A program made the translations under genes and the position numbers. Positions 44,264 through 54,189 of a stretch of 64,000 nucleotides of DNA are shown here, in pieces. The DNA lies in the NCBI GenBank assembly GCA_030430075.1, contig JAUIGN010000016.1:1-64000 (forward strand). The letters run 5' to 3'. The notes under the pieces are model-generated. The model did no database searches, had not been told where the DNA came from, and saw only the letters and a program-made list of their open reading frames with translations. Source of the stretch: a bacterium. Lineage in GTDB: Bacteria; Planctomycetota; Planctomycetia; Pirellulales; Pirellulaceae. Numbering within the stretch: the stretch's first letter is position 1; each line of letters begins with the position of its first letter.

Positions 44264-44983
44264 ATGACCGTAACCGCGGAAGCACTGCGCGAACTGCACC
44301 GAATCCACCGCCAACTTGCCGACCTCCGCTCGCGGCTCGAACGAGGACCACGACAGATCAAGGCCGGTGAAGCCAGTGTTCGCAAACTGGAGGCGGAAGT
44401 CCAGCAGGCCAAAGAGGCACTCCAACGGGCACGTGTCACGGCGGATGAGAAACAGTTGCTGCTCAAGAGCCGGGAAGACCGTATCGAGGACCTCCGTGGT
44501 AAGTTGAACAGCGCCAACAGCAACGTCGAATTCCAAGCCTTCAAGGACCAGATCGCCGCGGACGAACAAGCCAATCTCGTCATGCAGGACGAAGTATTCG
44601 AGGCGCTGGAAAAAATCGACGAACTGAATTCCGCCTTGCAGGCCACCAACGAATCGCTGGCGACGGTTCAAGACGAGACTGCCAAGATCCGCAGCCGGGT
44701 CGAAGGCGAGCAGGATATGCTGAATTCCGAGTTGCAGCGCGTCCAAGCGGAACTCGTCGAGGCGGAAAAGAACCTCCCGGCCGACATCAAGGCAGATTAT
44801 GAGCGGATGGCCAAGGCACGCGGAGAAGACGCACTGGCGAAAGTCGAAGGCGACGTTTGCGGAGGTTGCTACCAGACGTTGACGACCCAGATGATGAACC
44901 TGCTGTATCTCTCTCGAGCTGTCTTTTGCCCCAGTTGCGGGGCCATGATGTACCTCGCCGAAGGAAGGGGTAGAGACGAGTAA
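44264..44983 (+). CDS. Coiled-coil protein with C4 zinc ribbon (DUF164-like)
   Basis: The protein has 239 residues from ATG 44264. Residues 5-185 form a long coiled coil (LHRIHRQLADLRSRLERGPR and onward). The end holds a zinc ribbon with CGGCYQTLT and CPSCGAMMYL. This architecture matches the widespread C4-type zinc-ribbon family that is thought to act in RNA or nucleic-acid processes; the exact role is unsettled. It begins 190 bp after the rpoD terminator. Confidence 0.8.
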   Translation: MTVTAEALRELHRIHRQLADLRSRLERGPRQIKAGEASVRKLEAEVQQAKEALQRARVTADEKQLLLKSREDRIEDLRGKLNSANSNVEFQAFKDQIAADEQANLVMQDEVFEALEKIDELNSALQATNESLATVQDETAKIRSRVEGEQDMLNSELQRVQAELVEAEKNLPADIKADYERMAKARGEDALAKVEGDVCGGCYQTLTTQMMNLLYLSRAVFCPSCGAMMYLAEGRGRDE

Positions 44984-45143
44984 CACGGCAGAGCCCGGGG
45001 GACACCGGCCCCGCGCCGCGGCCCCGTCTCAGGAAAGCGCACGCGTTGCAGTGCGCACGGTCCGCCGGTGACCGGCCAGCCTATTCCACCATTGGCCGGC
45101 CCACCATTGACCGGCCTGTCACCTGCCAGCCCCGGGCCGGTGA

Positions 45144-46673
45144 CTACAGTCGCGGCGGTTTCCACGCCGGAATCCCCGTCGATTCGACTTGCTTCTCATA
45201 CAGCACATGAAACGGCCGGGTTGGCGACATGGGCGCATCCTCGTTGACCATCAGGGGTCGAGTCGCCTTCCACCAGGCATCGTAGGCGGATCGCATTGCG
45301 GAGACCACATCGGGGTGGTCCTTGATGACATTGGTCGTTTGACCGGGATCCTCCTGCATGTCGTACAGGGCAATGCCGTCGACGAAGCGAAATCTCTGGT
45401 TCCGCACGGCGCACCCTTGCCATTGAAAATCATCCGGGTTGGCGCCCGTTTTCCAGCGTCCCTTGTGGGTGTACAGGTATCGATCCTCCCACTCGGTGTC
45501 GGGGGCTTCGATCAGCGGCAACAGGCTGCGACCTTCCACCTGGCCTGCAGGTTCGTCGGCGCCCGCCAGCCCGACGAGCGTAGGAAAGAGGTCGATGTGA
45601 GCGGCGATGCGGTCGATCTCTTGCCCGGCTTTGATGCGACCGTCCCAGCGGACGAAGAAAGGCACTCGCACACCTCCCTCATCCGCGCTGCCTTTGAGCC
45701 CTTTCATCCCGGCGTTGTACGGCAGCAATGGCCGGTTGTCGGCCGTCCTCCCCAGCGGCCTGCCCAAGCGTCCGGAACCAGCCCCGGTCATCCCGTTGTC
45801 TGACATGAAGATCACGACGGTGTTATCGAAAAGCTGCCACTCGTCAAGCTTCTCCAGCAAGCGGCCCATGTTCTCGTCAATGTTCTCGATCATGCCGTAA
45901 AAGCCGGCCTGGGCCTTGCCGAACCCCAAATCCGTAAATCGCCCGGTATTCTTCGGGGGCGCAATGAACGGTCCGTGTGGTGCATTGGTGGCAATGTAGG
46001 CGAAGAACGGCGCCTCGGATTGCCGCGCCTGCTTGATCCAGCCGAGCGCCGCCGAGAAGAACACATCCGTGCAGAATCCACGCGTCTTGACGAACGACCC
46101 ATTGTGCCGGATCACGGGATCGAAGTACTTATTTCCGGGCGCATCGGCACAACTGCAATCGTAGGCCTGTCCGATGCCGCCGGCACCATGAATAAACGTC
46201 TCGTCAAAGCCGCGCCGATGCGGCTGGTATGCCTCTTCATCCCCCAGGTGCCACTTGCCGAACATGGCGGTTGCGTAACCGGCTGACTTGAGAACCTGGG
46301 GCAGCGTCACCGCATCCAGGGTCATCCGCTCGCGTTCCAAGATCGTATGCGTCACACCGTTTCGCATGGGGTGGCGACCGGTCATTAGCGCAGAGCGGGT
46401 CGGCGCACAGGTCGGGCTCACCAGAAACCGCGTGAACCGCATGCTGGTCCGATAGAGTTCATCCAGGTGGGGCGTGCGAATCCAAGGATGCCCGTGCTCG
46501 CCGACCGGACCGTACCCCTGGTCGTCGGTCATGACGACAATGATATTGGGCTTCGTACCGGCCAGCGACGCCCGCCCGTCGTCCGCTCGAACCAGCGCAT
46601 GGCCACTTGCGAGTAGTACGACTAGGGACCAGAAAGAGGCGCGTGCCAGGGCGCTCAGCTTCGTACGATTCAT
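45144..46673 (-). CDS. Secreted arylsulfatase-type sulfatase
   Basis: The protein has 509 residues from ATG 46673. The signal peptide is SFWSLVVLLASGHALVRADD. NIIVVMTDDQGYG supplies metal ligands, PTCAPTRSALMTGRH has the CxPxR formylglycine site, GKWHLGDEE and FMSDNGMTGAG follow. It hydrolyses sulfate esters, probably of algal or host polysaccharides, outside the cytoplasm. Formylglycine formation needs a maturase encoded elsewhere. The gene lies downstream of an S15-type hydrolase on the same strand. Confidence 0.92.
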   Translation of the reverse strand: MNRTKLSALARASFWSLVVLLASGHALVRADDGRASLAGTKPNIIVVMTDDQGYGPVGEHGHPWIRTPHLDELYRTSMRFTRFLVSPTCAPTRSALMTGRHPMRNGVTHTILERERMTLDAVTLPQVLKSAGYATAMFGKWHLGDEEAYQPHRRGFDETFIHGAGGIGQAYDCSCADAPGNKYFDPVIRHNGSFVKTRGFCTDVFFSAALGWIKQARQSEAPFFAYIATNAPHGPFIAPPKNTGRFTDLGFGKAQAGFYGMIENIDENMGRLLEKLDEWQLFDNTVVIFMSDNGMTGAGSGRLGRPLGRTADNRPLLPYNAGMKGLKGSADEGGVRVPFFVRWDGRIKAGQEIDRIAAHIDLFPTLVGLAGADEPAGQVEGRSLLPLIEAPDTEWEDRYLYTHKGRWKTGANPDDFQWQGCAVRNQRFRFVDGIALYDMQEDPGQTTNVIKDHPDVVSAMRSAYDAWWKATRPLMVNEDAPMSPTRPFHVLYEKQVESTGIPAWKPPRL

Positions 46674-46912
46674 AGCATCAACCTGCTGGGTGTGGGGAGG
46701 GCCATCGGCGCGCGGCGCCGCGTTGAGAATCAGGGTTGTGAGTCGTCCCATTGTAGCCGGGCAGCAACCGCCTGTCGTCCACCGAGCGGCGACCTGCGCG
46801 GCACGCATGGTTGCCTCGGCGCGTATGTCATGACGTGAATAACGCGCTGCCGGCCGCCGCACCTCAAGAGGCATCATTCGGCATCGACGACGCGCGTCCG
46901 TGACTTCCATGG

Positions 46913-48592
46913 TTATGGCGGCGTCACAATCAACGGAGCGACGACGCGGGAACGGTGCGACGCGGAATGATGCACGCGGTTCTTGGCAACCACCGCGTCG
47001 CCGGGCGGTTCAATTGTCAGCGGGCGCCCTGTATTGGGGTTCGGCTCGTAAAACGGTGCCCCGGTGCTGGCCACAGTGACTCGGATGCGATGGCCACGAT
47101 TGAAGATCTGGCTGAGCCATCCAACCTGAAATGCGACTTGATAGATCCGCTCCGGCTCCATCATCACTTCCTTGTCGAAGCCCTCGCGGTACCGCGCCCG
47201 GCGCACGTAGTCGATCAAGAGGATAGAACGCCCATCCGGATAAACATCACTGACCCGCACGATGAAATCCGTGTCTTTCGCAGAGGACGAAACGTAAAGT
47301 TCGGCCTCGACCTTCCCCGTCCACTCGACCGGCTCCTCCAGCGGCTCGGTCGTAAACGTGCGAACCTCCGCTTGCTGCTCGAAGGCCCGTGCGTCGCGAG
47401 CTCCCGGAAAGGAGCGTCCGGGCAGCGACGCGGGCTGGTTGGGATCCGAGCGAAACGCCGTCCAATCACCTGGGGAAAACTCCGTCGCCAGTTTGCCGCC
47501 TGCCTGAAGATAGTACGACGTCGGCTCACTGGCGATCGGCCAGTCCGCCGCATGGCGCCACACATTGCCCGGAGCATCCGGTTCGTCGACGGCGCCCATA
47601 ACATAGTAGCGCACAGCCGGCTCCGGGTCCTTCTTGCCGGACCTGTTCTTCAGGTGGCGATCGAACCAGTTGGCCATGTGCGTCAGCATGTCGAAGGCCG
47701 CGTTTTCCGGGTAAGTCAGTTCACCGGTGCGCCGTCCCTTGTTGAATCGACCGTGGAGCCAGGGACCGATCAAGAGTTGTTGCTGCCCTCGAGACGCCGG
47801 TCCGCCCCGGTGCTGTCGACCGATATAGCTCTCCACCGACCCCTGGCACATGAAGTCGTACCAGCTCCCAACGGTGAAGCAGGGAACATTCATTTTGTCG
47901 AAATGCAACGAACAGTCCTCGTCGGCCCAGTAGGCATCGTACGTAGGATGGTCGAACCACTCTCGCAACAAGCGTCCGTTGTCGGCCGGATCGCGACAGA
48001 CGTCCGCCATCCGTTTGAAACGTTCGGGGCGCGTCGTTCCACCGATGCGATAACCTTCGTGAAACAAACTCAGCCCGGTATCGATCATGTACTGGCAAAC
48101 AAGATGAGGCGGTCGGGTAACAGCCAGGAAGTTCTGTGCAAAGCCGGCCTGCGAACTCCCGAAGGTGCCGACCTGCCCTGTACACCAATCCTGCTTCGCC
48201 AGCCACTCGACCGTATCATAGCCATCCTGCTGCTCGCCCCAGCCAAGGGCCCGGTACCCCACGTATCGCCCCTCGGACTTCTGGGTGCCGCGAAAATTCT
48301 GCAAGGCGACCACATAACCGTGGGACGCAAGCCTGGCAAATTCCTGCCGGGTCCGTGGCGATCGGGCGTTGGCGTATCGCTGCTCGAGCAACGCCGGCCA
48401 TCGCCGTTCGGAAGCGTCGTCCGTGACAGGAGGAAAGTAGAGGTACACCGACAAGCGGACACCGTCGCGCATCGGCACCATCACGTGCTGCTCCGTAACA
48501 CCGCCCAGATCAACGTCGTCCGCCGAGGCCGGCAGGCAGGAGAAGGCAGCGGTCATGGCCACGAGGCCGGCCAGCAAGCGCCGTGCGGACAT
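46913..48592 (-). CDS. Secreted CocE/NonD-type hydrolase (X-Pro dipeptidyl-peptidase S15 family)
   Basis: The protein has 559 residues from ATG 48592; a start 51 bases upstream is possible. The signal peptide is RRLLAGLVAMTAAFSCLPAS. The alpha/beta-hydrolase domain has VPMRDGVRLSVYLYFPPV, FRGTQKSEG and the nucleophile elbow GSSQAG in GTFGSSQAGFAQNF. The C-terminal jelly-roll domain is DFIVRVSDVYPDGRSILLID, then RGHRIRVTVAS. Members cleave esters, amides or prolyl dipeptides; the substrate here is unknown. Confidence 0.85.
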   Translation of the reverse strand: MSARRLLAGLVAMTAAFSCLPASADDVDLGGVTEQHVMVPMRDGVRLSVYLYFPPVTDDASERRWPALLEQRYANARSPRTRQEFARLASHGYVVALQNFRGTQKSEGRYVGYRALGWGEQQDGYDTVEWLAKQDWCTGQVGTFGSSQAGFAQNFLAVTRPPHLVCQYMIDTGLSLFHEGYRIGGTTRPERFKRMADVCRDPADNGRLLREWFDHPTYDAYWADEDCSLHFDKMNVPCFTVGSWYDFMCQGSVESYIGRQHRGGPASRGQQQLLIGPWLHGRFNKGRRTGELTYPENAAFDMLTHMANWFDRHLKNRSGKKDPEPAVRYYVMGAVDEPDAPGNVWRHAADWPIASEPTSYYLQAGGKLATEFSPGDWTAFRSDPNQPASLPGRSFPGARDARAFEQQAEVRTFTTEPLEEPVEWTGKVEAELYVSSSAKDTDFIVRVSDVYPDGRSILLIDYVRRARYREGFDKEVMMEPERIYQVAFQVGWLSQIFNRGHRIRVTVASTGAPFYEPNPNTGRPLTIEPPGDAVVAKNRVHHSASHRSRVVAPLIVTPP

Positions 48593-49018
48593 GGTTTCCT
48601 GTCGCCCGACCAGGGTGACGGACGGGCAACGGACGTTCTTCATTCGATTCACGAGAAGCTCGGCTTTCCCGGCCGCGTCGCCCCATCCGTGTCGCGCGGA
48701 GGCCCGCTCTGGCGGCCGATTCTGGTGTGGCGGAACGATCCCCGCTGCGGGATCCACGTGCCCATGTTCGCAGGCCGACGCGCGCAGGGCAAGCGAAGCG
48801 GGTGCCGGTCCGGATCAATCAACGGCCGATTGGGCGTGCAGGCCGTTATCGTCCGGGGTTCGTCCGGGAAGCGGAGAGCAGGGCGGACGGGAACCACTGC
48901 CTGACGACGTTGGCTACCGAACGGAGGTCGTGCCGTGCAGGAGGCGATCCGGCTCCCGCGCAGAGTGCGAACCAACCTCACGGTGCCATGGCATGCGCTC
49001 AATACCGAGCCTATGGGA
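48593..49018. other. Intergenic region, no feature recognised
   Basis: 426 bp between two minus-strand genes. Open frames in it are antisense-type and have no family signature. I see no repeat or clear promoter. Confidence 0.4.
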
Positions 49019-50164
49019 TCAGTAGCCGTATTTCTCGAAATACGGAGCCCAGCGCTGGCGAATCCGCGCCATCAGTTCATCGTCAAGCTGGTGCTTGTTG
49101 GGCTTGTAGTCGCGCAGGGTTGCGACATGCGCCTCGATCGCCGGCCTCGCCACTTCGAAATCGCCGAGCTGCAGCTTGTTGTAGACGGATTCGACGACGC
49201 TGACCGGATTCTGGGCAAGTTCTTCGTAGCGCACGTCGCATATATTCTCCGGGTCCACCGACTCGCGACCCCGTTCAAACCCTTCGTACATTCGCGTGAA
49301 GGTCGAGAAAACGTACTCTTCGAGCCCATCGAACTTGGGAAGCTGGAAGCCCTGCGTTTCGTCCATCGCATGCCACAAGCGCATCGCCGACGAATACAGG
49401 GCATAGGGATCTCTTACCAGGTGGATGAATTTTGCCCCAGGGAACATCTGGGCCAGCAGGCCGATCCGGCCGGTGTGGGGCGGCGACTTGAGAACGAGCC
49501 GCTTCTGTTTCTTGAAGGTCAGCGTCTTCAGGAACAGCGTCATCGCTTCCTTGAACGCGTGCAGGTCCTTGTCGTCGATCCCGTTCATGTCCAGGGTCGC
49601 CTGGTACGGTGCGGGGTCATTGGGGAACGCCATTCTCATGTAAGGCGTGGGTGCTCCCATCGAAATGAGGGCAAACTCGTCTTCCTGAGGCCGATCGAAA
49701 CCGGCCGGCATGTTGTCCTGCGGCCGCTTCGACGGCAAGAGAAACCAGAGCAATCGTGGCGTGACGGCGCCGGTGAGCAGAAAGTGGTCGGGCGCGAAAC
49801 ACTCGTACGTCGTCGAAAAGCTAAGTCGCTCATCACGAATCATCAGCTCGTGCAACATCGTCGTGCCGCTCCGCCAATGTCCGAGAATGAAGATCGGCGG
49901 CTCGACCAACTCGGTATTCTCGATCTTCTTTCGATAGAGGAGGGATTGGAGCGCCCCCATCACGGAGTTGCCGCATGTCACGGGCACCAGGATTGCGGCC
50001 ATCGGGATTCGCAGCGGATGCACGTGGCAACCGTGGTGAAGCATCAGCTTGAAGTAGGCACCGGCCCGCATACCGTGCCAAAAGCGGGGGCTCCACAACG
50101 GGTAGGCGTTCATCTTCCCGGTGACGCCACTTCGGTTCGCGGCGTTGGATTTCTCTTTGCTCAT
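49019..50164 (-). CDS. PAPS-dependent sulfotransferase
   Basis: The protein has 381 residues. The 5'-phosphosulfate loop is FILGHWRSGTTMLHELM (residues 92-108). The 3'-phosphate motif is IHLVRDPYALYSSAMRL, and RYEELAQNPVSVVESVY matches the third conserved stretch. It transfers sulfate from PAPS to a hydroxyl or amine; Stf0/sulfotransfer-3-type proteins often act on lipids or carbohydrates. It is the first of a group of lipid-like genes, which suggests a sulfated lipid product, an inference from context. Confidence 0.85.
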   Translation of the reverse strand: MSKEKSNAANRSGVTGKMNAYPLWSPRFWHGMRAGAYFKLMLHHGCHVHPLRIPMAAILVPVTCGNSVMGALQSLLYRKKIENTELVEPPIFILGHWRSGTTMLHELMIRDERLSFSTTYECFAPDHFLLTGAVTPRLLWFLLPSKRPQDNMPAGFDRPQEDEFALISMGAPTPYMRMAFPNDPAPYQATLDMNGIDDKDLHAFKEAMTLFLKTLTFKKQKRLVLKSPPHTGRIGLLAQMFPGAKFIHLVRDPYALYSSAMRLWHAMDETQGFQLPKFDGLEEYVFSTFTRMYEGFERGRESVDPENICDVRYEELAQNPVSVVESVYNKLQLGDFEVARPAIEAHVATLRDYKPNKHQLDDELMARIRQRWAPYFEKYGY

Positions 50165-50458
50165 GGCCGCCTGGTTTGACGATGCGCGTCGGATTCATGA
50201 AACGGCCGGGTCGGCACCGATCCCTGCGAACCGGGCTACCCGAACAACTAACATCGGCCGCTGCCCGCCCCCGGCACCTCCATGGTTCACGAAAAGGCCG
50301 AATCTAGCAATCGTAGCAATTAAACGGCTCCCCTTTTCTGCAGAATAGCCAGTGCCGGGGAGAGGCCCATAAACAATGTTTTATACTCTAGATATGCCCG
50401 TCATTTGGCCGCCCATTGCGCGGCCGGCGTCACCACTTGAAAAGCTGGCCGTCGAATC

Positions 50459-51472
50459 ATGCGGATTTTCTTAACTGGAGCAACCGGATTCCTCGGTGGA
50501 TACGTCGCCGAATCCTGTGTCGAGCAGGGTTTTCAGGTGCGCGCCCTGGTGCAGCCCGGATGGGATACATCGGCTCTGGAGGCACTCGGAGTCGAGATCC
50601 GCCATGGCGATCTGTGCAACAAGCCGTCACTTCAGGATGGTCTGGAAGGTTGTGACCTGATCCTGCACACGGCCGCGAAGGTCGGCGACTGGGGTGAATG
50701 GGACGAATTCTATCAGGCCAATGTGCTGGGGGCGCAGAACCTCTACGACGCGGCCGTTACCGTTGGCGTACCACGTGCCGTCCACGTCAGTTCGACGGCC
50801 GTCTACGGTAAAGACTTGATTCTCCAAGGGGCCGTCGACGAAACCATGGGGCCGCTCGAATTGGACGACATGCCAACCTGGTATTCGTATGGACGCAGCA
50901 AGCTGCTGGGCGAATCGTTGGCCATGGAATACCACAACCGGGGCCAACTGCAGGTATCCGTCATTCGCCCCGGATGGGTCTACGGACCTCGCGACCATGC
51001 CCGGTTAGGCAAGCTGCTGACCATGCTCAAACGGGGCCAAGCGAAGCTGATTGGTGACGGAACGAATGAAGTCATGCTAACCTATGTGACCAATGTGGCC
51101 GATGCCGTCCTGCTGGCCGGAACGCACGAGGCCGCTCCGGGTGAAGCATTCAACGTCAGCAATGATGGTTGCATTAGCCAGCGTGAGTACTTCAACGCGT
51201 TGTCCGAAGAGGTGGGCGCCAAGCCGGTTCGCAAGATGATCCCGTTCAAGAACGCCTATTGCATCGCTTCTGCTCTCGAGTCAGGCTACCGGCTGCTGCG
51301 GATCAAGCGTTCACCCCTGATTACCCGCCAGTCGGTTTCTCTGGTCGGTCTGTCACATCGCTTTCGGACAGAGAAGATTGCCGGTGCGCTGGGATGGCAA
51401 CCGCAAGTCAAGTTCGACACGGCCATTGAGCGGATCGGTGACTGGTGGCGTGCATTCGAGAAGCAAAAATAG
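50459..51472 (+). CDS. NAD(P)-dependent epimerase / 3beta-HSD-like extended SDR
   Basis: The protein has 337 residues. The cofactor loop is FLTGATGFLGGYV (4-16). HTAAKVGDWGEWDEFYQANV fits the NAG-like motif, followed by VSSTAVYG and the catalytic YGRSK. RPGWVYGPRDHARLGKLLTM is typical of 3beta-hydroxysteroid dehydrogenase/sterol-like SDRs. The C-terminal region is hydrophobic, as in lipid-acting members. The following gene starts 40 bp later, so they may be co-transcribed. Confidence 0.8.
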   Translation: MRIFLTGATGFLGGYVAESCVEQGFQVRALVQPGWDTSALEALGVEIRHGDLCNKPSLQDGLEGCDLILHTAAKVGDWGEWDEFYQANVLGAQNLYDAAVTVGVPRAVHVSSTAVYGKDLILQGAVDETMGPLELDDMPTWYSYGRSKLLGESLAMEYHNRGQLQVSVIRPGWVYGPRDHARLGKLLTMLKRGQAKLIGDGTNEVMLTYVTNVADAVLLAGTHEAAPGEAFNVSNDGCISQREYFNALSEEVGAKPVRKMIPFKNAYCIASALESGYRLLRIKRSPLITRQSVSLVGLSHRFRTEKIAGALGWQPQVKFDTAIERIGDWWRAFEKQK

Positions 51473-51512
51473 GACGAGCGTTGCTCGTTCGTCGATCCAC
51501 TTGAAGGGAGTC

Positions 51513-52871
51513 ATGTTGGACGATTCACCTACGCCGAATACGCCAGAGGCGGACGCCAGCGTGTTCGCCGGCCGCAGGCTGAGCCCCTTTGAGAACGTCT
51601 TTTGGCGGCTCGCCCAAGCCGGTTCGCTGAATGTGACAACGCTTGCCGGTATCCAGGGACCGCTGGATGAGGCCGGCCTGGCGGCGGCGACAAATCGTCT
51701 GCAGGCTCGCCACCCGCTGTTGCGCGTCCGGATCGTCAACCCTGGAACGGCTCCCCAGTTTACAACGGCGAACGTGCCCCGCCTGCCGCTATCCGTTCGC
51801 GATGCGGACGCCGACGACGTGCCCTCGGTCGTCGCCGGCGAACTGAATGCGCCGATTGACGCCGAGCGGGGCCCGCTGGCTCGCTGCACGTGGATTCGGC
51901 ATTCTCCCCAGTCGCACCACCTGGCAATCACCTTTCATCATGCCATCGGCGACGGGATGTCCGGCGTCCTGATGATGCGCGATCTCCTACGGGCAACCTC
52001 CGGCCAAACCAGGGATGAAAGTCCGTTGCTGCAGTCGGAGGTCCCGATCGACCATCGGCTTCCTGCCGCCGCACGCGGGCTGCGCGGTACCTGGAATCAA
52101 GCCAAACTCGTTGCGCGAATGATGGCGGACGACCTCCGTTGGGGCCCGCCGGCCCGTCCTGCCGCGGATCGTCCCGCTCCGCTCGACGAGCGTCGCACGC
52201 ATCTCATCTGCCGGGTTCTGGACGCCGAACTGCTCGGGCAACTGGCAGCCGTTGCCCGCACGCACCAGACGACCGTGCACGGCGCGCTGTCCGCGGCATC
52301 GATCCTGGCCGTGGTCCACGATCGCTCGACAACCGACGCCATCAGCGTTAAACATCGCACGCCGGTCAACATGCGCGACTACATCGAACCGCGCGTCGGC
52401 GACGATGTGGGTATGTTCGCATCGATGGCCTTTTATCGCGGTCGAGTGCATGCCGAAGACGCATTCTGGGGCCTGGCCCGCAACGTTCGAACCAGCATCA
52501 AGTCGCAGGTGGCTCAGAACGTGCCGGCCGTCTTGATCGGCATGCTGCCCGGCCTCTACCGGGTATTGCGTGGAGACCGGCTGGAGCCGCGCGAGCTGGG
52601 CCGCCATTGGCAGCGGCGGACTCCAACGACGACTGGACTTACCAACCTCGGCCGCATCGACCTGCCCAGCGACTACCATCCGCTGACGCTCCGCTCGCTG
52701 CAGTTTGCCGTCGCACCCGGCGCACTGGGTGACTGCGCATGCACCGCGACGACGTTCGAGGGCGTGCTCAGATGGAATTTTCTTTACGCCTGGCCGCTGT
52801 TTTCGGCCGAGCGGGCGGAAGCGATCACCTCGGACGCAATGGAGCGGCTCGAGCGGGCAATTCGCAGGTAG
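51513..52871 (+). CDS. Condensation-domain / PapA-type acyltransferase
   Basis: The protein has 452 residues from ATG 51513. The catalytic HHxxxDG motif appears as TFHHAIGDGMSGVLMMRDLL. LSPFENVFWRLAQAG and LQARHPLLRVRIVN fit the first half of a condensation domain. The second half has VHGALSAASILAVVH and NMRDYIEPRVGDDVGMF; the DFGWG loop is not evident. Stand-alone members transfer acyl groups to alcohols, amines or lipids. It probably acts with the preceding SDR and the desaturase cluster in lipid synthesis. Confidence 0.75.
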   Translation: MLDDSPTPNTPEADASVFAGRRLSPFENVFWRLAQAGSLNVTTLAGIQGPLDEAGLAAATNRLQARHPLLRVRIVNPGTAPQFTTANVPRLPLSVRDADADDVPSVVAGELNAPIDAERGPLARCTWIRHSPQSHHLAITFHHAIGDGMSGVLMMRDLLRATSGQTRDESPLLQSEVPIDHRLPAAARGLRGTWNQAKLVARMMADDLRWGPPARPAADRPAPLDERRTHLICRVLDAELLGQLAAVARTHQTTVHGALSAASILAVVHDRSTTDAISVKHRTPVNMRDYIEPRVGDDVGMFASMAFYRGRVHAEDAFWGLARNVRTSIKSQVAQNVPAVLIGMLPGLYRVLRGDRLEPRELGRHWQRRTPTTTGLTNLGRIDLPSDYHPLTLRSLQFAVAPGALGDCACTATTFEGVLRWNFLYAWPLFSAERAEAITSDAMERLERAIRR

Positions 52872-52961
52872 GTACGGTTCGCCGATGGTTCGCGCATTTC
52901 AGCGGCGGGTCGTGCAGGCGGTTGTGGGTGGTGCGTTGTGGGTGGCTGGAAGCAAGGAATT

Positions 52962-53129
52962 GTCATGCAGAGCATGACCTACGGTAGGGCTGGAAGAGAA
53001 AGTGCTGGAAGAAATGCACCCGCAATCGTAGGGCATGCTGTGCATGCCGAAAACGCGGCAGGAAGATCGCGAGACGCCGCGCGGAATGCCGACCCGAAGC
53101 GAAGCAAGAAGCGTCATGCAGAGCATGAC
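52962..53129. repeat. Three dispersed palindromes
   Basis: GTCATGCAGAGCATGAC at 52962-52978 followed by CTACGG, the variant GGCATGCTGTGCATGCC at 53032-53048, and GTCATGCAGAGCATGAC at 53113-53129 followed by CTGCGG. They lie in the gap between two convergent genes. Confidence 0.8.
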
Positions 53130-53169
53130 CTGCGGTACGACGTACGTACGGAATCTCGCCGCCTGTGCG

Positions 53170-53943
53170 TCAGGTTCCGCTTCGATCTCTGGGTGCCATG
53201 CGGCGGATGACCCAATCCGGCATGACCTGGCCCAACCGCGTCATGACGGTTAGCTGCCAAGGAAAATTGTAGACTTTGCGTTTCCGAGTCAGCGCCCGGA
53301 TCATTCGTCGGGCTGCGACTTCCGGTTCCATCATCCAGGGTTTGGGAAAGTCTTTTCCCTCGGTCATCGCCGTGCGGATGAATCCGGGACAGAGCGTGGT
53401 CACGTCGATTCCCTGCTCGCTCAGTTCGACGCGCAGCCCTTCCATGAACTTGTTGATCGCCGCCTTGCTCGCCCCATACCCGGCAAATCCGGGCAGCCCT
53501 CGATAGGCGCGGAGGCTGGAGACGGCGACAAGATATCCGTCACCCCGTTCCATCATCTCCGGCAAGACGGATTCAATCGCATAGATCAGTCCAAACCAGT
53601 TGACCCGCATCAGTCGCTCGAATGTATCCGTGGCGAACGGCGCAAGCGAATCCGGGTCACCGACCCCGGCGTTGGCGATCAGCATATCCACCTGCCCCAG
53701 CCGGTCCCGCAGCTGTTCGATTGCACCGCTGACCTGCCCCCGGTCGCTGACATCCGCCAGGGCAAAATGGGCCTCGCCGCCTGCCACCTTGATCCGCTCG
53801 GTCAACTCACGCAATCGATCTTCCCGGCGGGAAACCAACCCCAGCCTGCCGCCTTGGGCCGCCAACTGCGTGGCGAGTTCCGCGCCGAGTCCGCCGGCCG
53901 CACCGGTGACGATAATCGCCTTCTGGTCAAACGAATAGGTCAC
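53170..53943 (-). CDS. Short-chain dehydrogenase/reductase
   Basis: The protein has 257 residues from a GTG start, chosen because VTYSFDQKAIIVTGAAGGLG begins the Rossmann fold directly. The cofactor loop is TGAAGGLG, then LIANAG, the catalytic Ser in VAVSSLRAYRG, and YGASK. The C-terminal region is basic and hydrophobic. Classical SDRs of this form include 3-ketosphinganine reductases; that is only a suggestion prompted by the DES1-like neighbour, which lies upstream on the same strand. Confidence 0.82.
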   Translation of the reverse strand: MTYSFDQKAIIVTGAAGGLGAELATQLAAQGGRLGLVSRREDRLRELTERIKVAGGEAHFALADVSDRGQVSGAIEQLRDRLGQVDMLIANAGVGDPDSLAPFATDTFERLMRVNWFGLIYAIESVLPEMMERGDGYLVAVSSLRAYRGLPGFAGYGASKAAINKFMEGLRVELSEQGIDVTTLCPGFIRTAMTEGKDFPKPWMMEPEVAARRMIRALTRKRKVYNFPWQLTVMTRLGQVMPDWVIRRMAPRDRSGT

Positions 53944-54189
53944 CGATCGGTATCTCCGGGATGAGCAATCAAGATCGCCGCGGCCACCAGCGCGGCAAGC
54001 GGGGTACGCCTTCGGCCGGGTCCGGTTTGCGGCTCGCCGGCACGATCGTGACAGCGGGGGACAGCGTCGGCGGCCCAACGCCCGGTTCACGTTCAATACC
54101 AATCCACCACGATGCAGCCGGTCGGTACGGCAACGCAGGACTTCCTCGTAGCAAAGCAAGCAACCTGCCACGGCAATCGGCGGGCGACC

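Noticed and set aside
46955..48904. A 649-codon open frame antisense to the S15-type hydrolase
   Set aside because: The minus strand carries a signal peptide and GSSQAG nucleophile motif; the plus frame is an antisense artefact of high GC.
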